A stretch of 64,000 bases of DNA from NCBI GenBank assembly GCA_002256765.1, contig NCHJ01000001.1:1-64000 (forward strand). Reading direction: 5' to 3'. The notes under the pieces are model-generated. The model was not told the origin of the DNA and ran no database searches. It saw only the letters and a list, made by a program, of their open reading frames with translations. Origin of the DNA: Bacteroidetes bacterium 24-39-8. GTDB lineage: Bacteria; Bacteroidota; Bacteroidia; Chitinophagales; Chitinophagaceae. The translations under genes were made by a program, and so were the position numbers. Below, one piece after another: positions 51,666 through 59,160 of the stretch; position 1 is the first letter of the stretch, and every line of letters begins with the position of its first letter.

Positions 51666-53345
51666 ATGGCCGATCAAACTTATGACGCAATTGTAGTTGG
51701 TTCAGGAATCAGCGGTGGCTGGGCCGCCAAAGAATTGACTGAAAAGGGTCTGAAAGTATTGCTACTGGAAAGAGGGCGCAATATTGAACACGTAAAGGAC
51801 TATGTTTCCGCCAACAAAGAGGCTTGGGACTTTCCACACCGTGGAAGAAGAACCCAACAAATGATTCAGGATTATCCCAATTTGAAAAGGGATTATCCTT
51901 TAAATGAAATCAATTTAGATTTTTGGTGCAAGGATAATGAGCATCCTTATACAGAAGTAAAACCGTTCTACTGGTTCCGCGGATACCATGTGGGTGGTAA
52001 ATCTTTGATGTGGGGAAGACAAAGTTATCGCTGGAGCGATTTAGACTTTGAAGCCAACGCAAAAGATGGGCATGGTGTTGACTGGCCTGTGCGTTATAAA
52101 GACATTGCACCTTGGTATGACTATGTAGAAAAATTTGCCGGCATTAGTGGAAACAAAGACGGGTTGGCGGTTTTGCCTGATGGTCAGTTTCTACCTCCTA
52201 TGGATATGACCTGCGTTGAAAAAGACGTAGCTGCTAGAATCAAAGATTTGTACAAAGGTGAGCGCGCCATGATCATTGGCCGTACTGCTAACCTAACTGT
52301 TCCTCATGAAGGAAGAACCAATTGCCAGTTTAGAAATAAGTGCTGGTTGGGTTGTCCTTTTGGCGGATACTTTAGTACCCAATCTTCTACTTTACCTGCT
52401 GCACAAAAAACAGGTAATCTTACTTTGCGTCCTTTCTCTATTGTTACCAAAGTCTTGTATGACAAAGACAAGAAAAAAGCAACAGGCGTTGAAGTACTGG
52501 ATAGCGAAACAAATAAAACAGTTGAATACAAAGCCAAGATTATCTTCTTAAATGCGGGTACCTTGGATAGTGCTAAAATTTTGATGAACTCCGCTACCGA
52601 TGTATGGCCTGATGGTTTGGGTAGCAGTTCAAATGAATTGGGTCATAACCTAATGGACCATCACTTGGGAACTGGTGCTGGTGGTAAAGTAGAAGGATAT
52701 GAAGACAAATACTATTTTGGACGCCGCGCCAATGGCATCTATATTCCTAGGTACCGTAACGTAGGTAATGACAAACGCGACTATGTTCGTGGATTTGGTT
52801 ACCAAGGTGGTGGAACCAGAGAAGGATGGAGCCGTCAGGTTGCTGAGTTTAGTATTGGTGCTGACTTTAAAGACTCCCTAACAGAACCAGGTTCATGGAC
52901 CATGGGTATGGGTGGCTTTGGAGAAATGTTACCTTACCATGACAATAAGATTAGCATTGACAAAAACAAGAAAGACAAATGGGGTCTGAATGTTTTGGCC
53001 ATTGACTGCGAACTCAAAGAGAACGAGAAGAAAATGCGTAAAGACTGCGTAGCAGATGCTATTGAAATGCTTACTGCTGCTGGTGTTAAAGACGTAAAAG
53101 GATGGGATGGTGACGGTACTCCAGGAAAAGGGATCCATGAAATGGGTACGGCTAGAATGGGTAAAGACCGCAAAACATCTGTCTTGAACGGCAATAACCA
53201 AGTATGGGATGCGCCAAACGTATTTGTTACCGATGGTGCGTTTATGACTTCTGCATCTTGCGTGAATCCAAGCTTGACTTATATGGCATTCACTGCTAGG
53301 GCTGCGGCTTTTGCAGTAGAAGAACTTAAAAAACAAAACCTTTAA
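51666..53345 (+). CDS. GMC-family FAD oxidoreductase, probable glycoside 3-dehydrogenase catalytic subunit
   Basis: The 559-residue flavoprotein has the FAD Rossmann start DAIVVGSGISGGWAAKELTE, YHVGGKSLMWGRQSYRW, the GMC-type GKGIHEMGTARMG and the C-terminal active-site block SCVNPSLTYMAF. CRFRNKCWLGCPFGGYF-like cysteines (QFRNKCWLGCPFGG) suggest an iron-sulfur or structural Cys site, as in known glucoside 3-dehydrogenases. It lacks a signal peptide and probably rides to the periplasm with the Tat-targeted small subunit encoded 22 bases downstream. Gluconate or other polyol dehydrogenase activity is the alternative. Confidence 0.9.
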   Translation: MADQTYDAIVVGSGISGGWAAKELTEKGLKVLLLERGRNIEHVKDYVSANKEAWDFPHRGRRTQQMIQDYPNLKRDYPLNEINLDFWCKDNEHPYTEVKPFYWFRGYHVGGKSLMWGRQSYRWSDLDFEANAKDGHGVDWPVRYKDIAPWYDYVEKFAGISGNKDGLAVLPDGQFLPPMDMTCVEKDVAARIKDLYKGERAMIIGRTANLTVPHEGRTNCQFRNKCWLGCPFGGYFSTQSSTLPAAQKTGNLTLRPFSIVTKVLYDKDKKKATGVEVLDSETNKTVEYKAKIIFLNAGTLDSAKILMNSATDVWPDGLGSSSNELGHNLMDHHLGTGAGGKVEGYEDKYYFGRRANGIYIPRYRNVGNDKRDYVRGFGYQGGGTREGWSRQVAEFSIGADFKDSLTEPGSWTMGMGGFGEMLPYHDNKISIDKNKKDKWGLNVLAIDCELKENEKKMRKDCVADAIEMLTAAGVKDVKGWDGDGTPGKGIHEMGTARMGKDRKTSVLNGNNQVWDAPNVFVTDGAFMTSASCVNPSLTYMAFTARAAAFAVEELKKQNL

Positions 53346-53367
53346 TCAAACACTTAAACAAAAGATA

Positions 53368-53937
53368 ATGAACAGAAGAGAAGCCATTTCCAGTGTTGCA
53401 TTACTGTTGGGCGGAACTTTGATTGGAGCAGAAGCATTTCTGTCTGGTTGCAAAACTTCAGACAAGGGTGCAGCTGGTTTCAATTTAAGCAAGGACGATA
53501 TTGCCTTCCTCAATGAAGTAGGCGAAACCATCTTACCTGCCACCGCCACACCCGGTGCCAAAGAAGCCAAAGTGGGCGAATTCATGAGCGTCTATGTTAA
53601 GGACTGCTATGAAGAAAAAGACCAAACCATTTTCTTAGAAGGATTTAAAAAGCTAGATGAAGCTGCTAAGAAAAAATCTGGTAAGTCTTTCTTAGAAAGC
53701 ACAGCAGAACAAAGACATGATTTATTGGTAGACTTGGACAAAGAAACCAAGGAATACCAAAAAGCTAAAAAAGACACGGACCCTAACCACTATTTCAAGA
53801 TGATGAAAGAATTGACCCTATTGGGCTTCTTTACTTCTGAAGTAGGTGCTACCAAGGCATTGCGCTATGTAGCGGTTCCAGGAAAATACGAAGGCTGTAT
53901 TCCTTACAAAAAAGGAGACAAGGCCTGGGCTACCTAG
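53368..53937 (+). CDS. Gluconate 2-dehydrogenase subunit 3-family protein (Tat-exported small subunit)
   Basis: The 189-residue protein starts with MNRREAISSVALLLGGTLIG, a twin-arginine signal followed by a possible lipobox Cys (FLSGCKTS). The mature part has the subunit 3 pattern: FLNEVGETILPATATPGAKEAKVGEF, then LLVDLDKETKEYQKA and a late LLGFFTSEVGATKALRYVAVPG. In related dehydrogenases this subunit exports and stabilises the GMC catalytic subunit. It follows the GMC gene and ends at a terminator hairpin. Confidence 0.92.
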   Translation: MNRREAISSVALLLGGTLIGAEAFLSGCKTSDKGAAGFNLSKDDIAFLNEVGETILPATATPGAKEAKVGEFMSVYVKDCYEEKDQTIFLEGFKKLDEAAKKKSGKSFLESTAEQRHDLLVDLDKETKEYQKAKKDTDPNHYFKMMKELTLLGFFTSEVGATKALRYVAVPGKYEGCIPYKKGDKAWAT

Positions 53938-53958
53938 TAGTATTCAATTTGATTTTTA

Positions 53959-53984
53959 TCCCGGGATGAATTTTCATTCCGGGA
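53959..53984 (+). terminator. Hairpin terminator after the dehydrogenase small subunit
   Basis: TCCCGGGATGAA and TTCATTCCGGGA are 12-base arms with one mismatch and a two-base centre. The tail TTATTC is only partly T-rich, so read-through into the next gene is possible. Confidence 0.7.
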
Positions 53985-54008
53985 TTATTCATTGTTAAAA
54001 ACGATTGT

Positions 54009-54878
54009 ATGAATAACAACAGAAGAGATTTCCTGCGCATGAGTGCTTTTGCAGCTGCAGGTTTATCCTTGCCATTTGCTGGAAAATCAGCCTCCCTATT
54101 TGAAGGATTCGGTGCTAAGAAATTGCCCGCATTCGGTATTCAACTTTGGACCGTTAAAGAAGACATGGCCAAAGACGCCAAAGGCACTTTGAAAAAATTG
54201 GCTGCTTACGGTTACAAACAAATTGAAAGCTTTGAAGGGTCTAAAGGAATTTTTTGGGGCATGGACCACAAAGATTTCAAAAAGTACATGGATGAGCTGG
54301 GTATGAAAATTGTTTCTGCACACTGCGATACCAATAAGGATTTTGAGCGCAAAGCTGCTGAAGCTGCTGCCATTGGAATGAAGTATTTAATCTGCCCTTA
54401 TAAAGGAGCTCAGAAATCAATAGACGACTACAAGAAATTTGCAGACGAGTTTAACAAGAACGGTGATATCTGTAAGAAGAATGGGATTCGCTTTGCCTAT
54501 CATAACCATGACTATTCTTTTGTTCCTATGAATGGACAAGTACCTCAGGATGTGATGATGGATAATACCAATAAAGACACGGTTGATTTTGAAATGGATA
54601 TTTATTGGGTAGTTGCTGCTGGCATTGACCCTATTGCTTATTTCAAAAAATATCCCAACCGTTTCCGTCTCTGTCATATCAAGGACTTGACCAAGACCAA
54701 GTCTGGTCATGAGTCTTGCCACTTAGGTAAAGGCACTATTGACTTTAAGTCTATTGTCAAAGCTGGAACAGACGCCGGCTTGAAATATTATGTGGTAGAG
54801 CAGGAAGCATTCACAGGTTCCAATCCATTGGAAAGTGCTGAATTAGACAGCGCCTATTTACAAAGCTTTAGTTTCTAG
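54009..54878 (+). CDS. Exported sugar phosphate isomerase/epimerase-family TIM-barrel protein
   Basis: The 289-residue protein begins NNNRRDFLRMSAFAAAGLSLPFAG, a good Tat signal. The barrel has KLPAFGIQLWTVKEDMAKDAK, IRFAYHNHDYSFVPM (His pair), VDFEMDIYWVVAAGIDP (Glu, Asp), RLCHIKDLTK and LKYYVVEQEAF. It is a second exported member of the AP-endonuclease-2-like family in the cluster. Its role in processing keto sugars outside the cytoplasm is inferred from export and context. A perfect bidirectional terminator follows. Confidence 0.88.
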   Translation: MNNNRRDFLRMSAFAAAGLSLPFAGKSASLFEGFGAKKLPAFGIQLWTVKEDMAKDAKGTLKKLAAYGYKQIESFEGSKGIFWGMDHKDFKKYMDELGMKIVSAHCDTNKDFERKAAEAAAIGMKYLICPYKGAQKSIDDYKKFADEFNKNGDICKKNGIRFAYHNHDYSFVPMNGQVPQDVMMDNTNKDTVDFEMDIYWVVAAGIDPIAYFKKYPNRFRLCHIKDLTKTKSGHESCHLGKGTIDFKSIVKAGTDAGLKYYVVEQEAFTGSNPLESAELDSAYLQSFSF

Positions 54879-54900
54879 TACTTACTACAAACACAAATAA

Positions 54901-54932
54901 AAAGCGACCCCAAATCAAATTGGGGTCGCTTT
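54901..54932. terminator. Bidirectional terminator between convergent sugar genes
   Basis: AAAGCGACCCCAA and TTGGGGTCGCTTT are perfect 13-base arms around ATCAAA, flanked by A and T runs. It can serve the TIM-barrel gene on the plus strand and the Gfo/Idh gene on the minus strand. Confidence 0.93.
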
Positions 54933-54952
54933 GTTTTATCAGATTATGTAGA

Positions 54953-56407
54953 CTAAACGCCGAGTGACCAGCCGTCGCGGTAAGTACGCTTCACAAACTG
55001 ATTGGCTTCGTCAAAATTGGTAATCTTCATATTTGGTCCATCCCAAAGTAATTTGATAAATCTTCCTGGATGATCCATACCCCCTTTGGCATTTTTCTTT
55101 TCTAGGTCATAGCTTCTTATGGCTAGGTTACCCATTAAGATACTTTCGGTTAAAGGACCAGCAATATCAAAATGAGAACTTAGGTTCTTGGCTTTATCAG
55201 AACCATATCCGGCAATAGCTGCTTCAACCCATGCTGCATAGTGGCCATTATCGCCTTTAGGCACCCTAGCAATGGTTTGAGGAACTATAACGGTCTTGGT
55301 TCTTTCTGTTGGCAATAACTGAGGTTTAATACCATAAGTACCACACATCATCTTGCCCTTGGTTCCAATAAAGATGGCGCCATTACCACCATCACCCATC
55401 ACTTCATTGGGTCCTAGTTCTTCTGGACGCTCTGGTTGAATACCACCATCCATCCAGTGTAGTTTTAAATCGGGTTTACCATTCTTGCCTTTAAAGGTTA
55501 GAATAATATGAGAAGAGATGGGTCCGCTTTCTGGATAAGCAGCTTTGGTCCAGTTGGCTACATACCTGGTTGCAACGCTACATTCTGCCGCATCTGGATA
55601 ACCCAGACCTAATACTGCAAAGGCTGGAGCCATAATATGGCAAGCCATATCGCCAAGGGCACCGGTACCATAATCCCACCAACCGCGCCAGTTAAATGGT
55701 AAAAGCCCTTCTACATAATCTTTTCCTGGAGCAGTTCCCTGCCATAGATCCCAATCCAATTCTTTGGGGATGGGTGCATTTTGTTTAGCCCAAGCAATAC
55801 CCTGTGGCCAAACAGGACGGTCAGTATAACAGTAAATGGTATGCACGTCTCCAAGAAGACCAGCATTGTACCATTCCATTAATTGGCGTACGCCGTCACC
55901 AGAAGAACCTTGGTTACCCATTTGTGTAACCACTTTATAATCATGAGCCGCTTTGGTAACCATGCGCGCTTCATAGATATCGTGTGTCAATGGTTTTTGA
56001 ACATAGACATGCTTTTTCAATTGCATGGCTGCCATGGCTTGCACAGCGTGTTGGTGGTCAGGGGTAGACACAGAACAAGCATCAATAAACTTGTGTTCCT
56101 TGTCTAGCATCTCCCTATAATCTTTGTAAACCTTTGCATTTGGATAGCGTGCACGGCTCTTGGCTGTTTGGCGTTCGTCTACGTCACAGAGAAAAGCAAT
56201 ATCGGCCTTGCCACTTTGAAAGAAATTCCAAAGATCGCTCTCACCCTTACCACCAGCGCCAATACCGGCCACTTGCAGTTTATCACTTGGTGCAATAAAA
56301 CCCCTGCCCAAAACGTGACGGGGAACAATGGTAAAACCGGCTAAAGCCAGTGCCCCGTTGCGTAAAAAGCCGCGGCGGGCAGTGTTTGTTGGTTCGTTTT
56401 TTTTCAT
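54953..56407 (-). CDS. Tat-exported Gfo/Idh/MocA-family oxidoreductase
   Basis: The 484-residue protein has a Tat signal (TARRGFLRNGALALAGFTIV), a Rossmann domain (LQVAGIGAGGKGESDLWNF), the altered lysine motif VYVQKPLTHDIYEAR and GALGDMACHIMAPAFAVLGL in the substrate domain. Exported members keep NADP tightly bound, as in glucose-fructose oxidoreductase, because free cofactor is absent from the periplasm. It faces the exported TIM-barrel gene across a shared terminator. Oxidation or reduction of a periplasmic sugar is the expected role; the substrate is unknown. Confidence 0.9.
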   Translation of the reverse strand: MKKNEPTNTARRGFLRNGALALAGFTIVPRHVLGRGFIAPSDKLQVAGIGAGGKGESDLWNFFQSGKADIAFLCDVDERQTAKSRARYPNAKVYKDYREMLDKEHKFIDACSVSTPDHQHAVQAMAAMQLKKHVYVQKPLTHDIYEARMVTKAAHDYKVVTQMGNQGSSGDGVRQLMEWYNAGLLGDVHTIYCYTDRPVWPQGIAWAKQNAPIPKELDWDLWQGTAPGKDYVEGLLPFNWRGWWDYGTGALGDMACHIMAPAFAVLGLGYPDAAECSVATRYVANWTKAAYPESGPISSHIILTFKGKNGKPDLKLHWMDGGIQPERPEELGPNEVMGDGGNGAIFIGTKGKMMCGTYGIKPQLLPTERTKTVIVPQTIARVPKGDNGHYAAWVEAAIAGYGSDKAKNLSSHFDIAGPLTESILMGNLAIRSYDLEKKNAKGGMDHPGRFIKLLWDGPNMKITNFDEANQFVKRTYRDGWSLGV

Positions 56408-56512
56408 GGAAGAATCGTTGGTGTGGTTGTACTTGTAATTTAGGCTATGAATTTATTGATTTTGCAAGAGATTGCAAGAAGAATTATAACTTACCCAAGT
56501 TAAATCTACAAT

Positions 56513-57880
56513 ATGGAACAGATGCTTGCCAGCATGCGCAGTTATTTTCAATCTGGAGCTACTAAGTCTTTGGCTTTTCGTAAAGACCAATTAATCAAGC
56601 TACGCAACGCTATTGTGGCAAATGAAGACGCATTATATAGCGCTTTATACCAAGATTTGAAAAAGGGTAAAGAAGAATGTTGGGTTACCGAAAACGGTTT
56701 CGTAATTTCTGAACTCAATGCTACTATTAGCAACCTAGAAGCTTGGTTAGAGCCTACACCCGTGCGCACCAATTTGTTGAACCTGCCTTCTAGCAGTAGA
56801 ATTGAAAAAGAACCCTTGGGTGTAGTACTCATTATTGGCCCCTGGAATTATCCTTTTCAATTATTGTTTACGCCACTAATAGGTGCCATCGCCGCAGGCA
56901 ATTGCGTGGTGCTAAAACCCAGTGAATTTGCTGCTGCTACCGAGCAAGTGATGAAGACTATTATTGCATCTTGTTTTGCGCCAGAATATATTAGCTATAT
57001 TCCAGGTGATGGGGCTAGCGTGATTCCCAACATGATGCAGTCCTTTGTATTTGATCATGTGTTTTATACAGGAAGCACTGCCGTAGGCAGACTCATTTAT
57101 AAAATGGCTGCTGAAAATTTAGTACCCGTTACACTAGAGTTAGGTGGAAAAAGCCCTTGTGTGGTAGAAGCCGATGCCAATATTGAGATTGCGGCCAAAC
57201 GGATAGTGATGACTAAGTTTTCTAATGCGGGTCAAATGTGCGTGGCACCTGATTATGTATTGGTTCATGCCAGTAAAAAAGACGCATTGGTCAATGCCAT
57301 GCGTAAAAGAATAGTACAGTATTTTGGGGCATTACCAGAAGAGAGTGAGAACTATGGCAAGATTATCAATACAAAACAATTTGATAGGGTAAGTGCTTAT
57401 CTGAGTGAAGGAATGATTTTATATGGGGGTAGGGTTAATAGAGAGATTCTATTTATTGAACCCACTTTATTAGAAGCTGTTTCATTAGATGCCACTATTA
57501 TGCTGGATGAAATTTTTGGTCCTATTCTTCCCATCTTTAGTTTTGAAACAAAGGAGCAAGCATTGCAAATTATTCAACGCCATCCCAACCCTTTGGCATT
57601 TTATGTGTTTACTGCCTCAGGGTCTGTTGAAAGAGAATGGTTGAACGCAGTGCCTTGTGGAGGGGCTTGTGTAAACAATGCCAGCTGGCATTTAACCAAT
57701 CATAATCTACCCTTTGGTGGAAGGGGTTTTAGTGGCACGGGTGCCTATCATGGCAAGTTCTCTATTGAAACCTTCAGTCATCAAAAAGCAGTCATGAAAA
57801 CACCTACCTGGTTTGATCCTGCCATGAAGTATCCGCCACTGAAGGGTAAACTGAAATTATTCAAATGGATCATTCGATAA
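56513..57880 (+). CDS. Aldehyde dehydrogenase, class 3-like
   Basis: The 455-residue enzyme oxidises aldehydes with NAD(P). It shows the class 3 layout: IEKEPLGVVLIIGPWNYPFQ, NCVVLKPSEFA, FYTGSTAVGRLIYKMAA, VTLELGGKSPCVVE with the Glu base, FSNAGQMCVAPDYVLVH with the catalytic Cys, EIFGPILPIFSF and LPFGGRGFSGTGAYHGKFS. Such enzymes usually act on medium- and long-chain or lipid-derived aldehydes. The next gene, a glutathione peroxidase homologue, starts one base after its stop, which suggests a detoxification operon. Confidence 0.93.
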   Translation: MEQMLASMRSYFQSGATKSLAFRKDQLIKLRNAIVANEDALYSALYQDLKKGKEECWVTENGFVISELNATISNLEAWLEPTPVRTNLLNLPSSSRIEKEPLGVVLIIGPWNYPFQLLFTPLIGAIAAGNCVVLKPSEFAAATEQVMKTIIASCFAPEYISYIPGDGASVIPNMMQSFVFDHVFYTGSTAVGRLIYKMAAENLVPVTLELGGKSPCVVEADANIEIAAKRIVMTKFSNAGQMCVAPDYVLVHASKKDALVNAMRKRIVQYFGALPEESENYGKIINTKQFDRVSAYLSEGMILYGGRVNREILFIEPTLLEAVSLDATIMLDEIFGPILPIFSFETKEQALQIIQRHPNPLAFYVFTASGSVEREWLNAVPCGGACVNNASWHLTNHNLPFGGRGFSGTGAYHGKFSIETFSHQKAVMKTPTWFDPAMKYPPLKGKLKLFKWIIR

Positions 57881-57881
57881 T

Positions 57882-58535
57882 ATGAAAAAACTCATCCTGC
57901 TTTTAGTAGTGCTAGTAGTAGCCCTGCTCTTAGTTAAACAAGAAAACATGACTTATAGGCAATCTATTTTAAAAGCCATTTATCCACTGATAATGCTTCC
58001 TGGTAAATTATTTGGATCGGCCAAAGCCATTCAAAAAAATACGGCCAACAAACTACCTGCTTTGAGCATCTATGATTTGGAATTGGAATTAAACAATGGA
58101 ACAAAAATTAGGATGGATCAATTCAAGGGTAAGAAAATTTTATTGGCCAATACTGCTAGTGATTGTGGTTATACAGGGCAGTATGAAGCATTAGAACAAT
58201 TGCACAAACAATATGGAAGCAAATTAGTAGTGATTGGATTTCCTGCCAATGACTTTAAAGACCAAGAGAAAAAAGACGATGCCGCCATTGCTGAATTTTG
58301 CAAAGTCAATTATGGGGTAAGTTTTTTATTGGCTAAAAAATCATCCGTTGTTAAGGGCAATGATCAGAACCCTTTGTTTGCTTGGCTATCACACGCAGAG
58401 CAAAATGGTTGGTGTAACCAGGAACCCGTTTGGAATTTTAGTAAATACTTGGTGAATGAAACAGGCGTGCTTACGCATTTTTTTGCGCAAACCGTTTCTC
58501 CATTAGACGCTGCAGTAATAGATCAAATTCAATAA
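57882..58535 (+). CDS. Membrane-anchored glutathione peroxidase-family protein
   Basis: The 217-residue protein has an N-terminal hydrophobic anchor or signal (LILLLVVLVVALLLV), a linker and a GPx domain from about residue 60. NTASDCGYTGQYEALEQL holds the peroxidatic Cys. The GFPCNQF motif reads GFPANDF, so the usual catalytic Gln is Asp. The Trp-Asn pair is kept in PVWNFSKYLVN. Cys is encoded instead of selenocysteine. It probably reduces hydroperoxides at the membrane, with thioredoxin as the likely donor. It follows the aldehyde dehydrogenase by one base. Confidence 0.88.
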   Translation: MKKLILLLVVLVVALLLVKQENMTYRQSILKAIYPLIMLPGKLFGSAKAIQKNTANKLPALSIYDLELELNNGTKIRMDQFKGKKILLANTASDCGYTGQYEALEQLHKQYGSKLVVIGFPANDFKDQEKKDDAAIAEFCKVNYGVSFLLAKKSSVVKGNDQNPLFAWLSHAEQNGWCNQEPVWNFSKYLVNETGVLTHFFAQTVSPLDAAVIDQIQ

Positions 58536-58541
58536 ATTATT

Positions 58542-59057
58542 ATGTTGACCAAGACCTTGATTGAAAAATATTTTCTGGCAGAGAAAAACGAGAGCTTGCT
58601 TTTTATGGCCATTGGTTTTTTAGCTATCGTATTGGCGGTTTTGGGTTGGCTCTATTTTAAAACTTCCTTTTGGAAGGGAGCTTCTATACCCTTTTTAGCC
58701 ATTGCCCTAATACAATTGATTGTGGGTTACACCGTTTATTCGCGGAGCGATGAACAAAGAATTGACATGGTCTATAACTTAGACATGAACCCGGATCAAA
58801 TAACTAACGTGGAACTTCCCAGAATGGAAGTAGTGAACCGGAATTTTGTTATTTACCGATGGGTAGAAATTTTTCTTGTGCTAGTAGGATTGGGACTCTA
58901 TGTCTATTTTAGAGAAAATACGCCCCAAGAATTCTGGAAAGGTGTTGGTTTTGCGCTTTGTTTGCAAGCTTTATTGATGCTTGGAGCAGACTATTTTGCA
59001 GAGCAACGGGCTCATACTTACACAGAGGCTATTCGCCTATTTTCTGTTAAAAAATAA
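58542..59057 (+). CDS. Small integral membrane protein of unknown function
   Basis: The 171-residue protein has four hydrophobic segments (LLFMAIGFLAIVLAVLGWLY, SIPFLAIALIQLIVGYTVY, WVEIFLVLVGLGLYVYF, FWKGVGFALCLQALLMLGA), with a soluble loop between the second and third rich in acidic residues (DEQRIDMVYNLDMNPDQITN). I recognise no characterised domain. It starts six bases after the glutathione peroxidase gene and is likely part of the same transcript. Confidence 0.8.
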   Translation: MLTKTLIEKYFLAEKNESLLFMAIGFLAIVLAVLGWLYFKTSFWKGASIPFLAIALIQLIVGYTVYSRSDEQRIDMVYNLDMNPDQITNVELPRMEVVNRNFVIYRWVEIFLVLVGLGLYVYFRENTPQEFWKGVGFALCLQALLMLGADYFAEQRAHTYTEAIRLFSVKK

Positions 59058-59160
59058 GCTAGATTAAACAGTTTTTAGGTCTATTAGTCCTAAAATAGAC
59101 AACACTATGCCCTATGGCATGGATTTTGGAATTAACTATCTTGCACACGATAAATTAACT

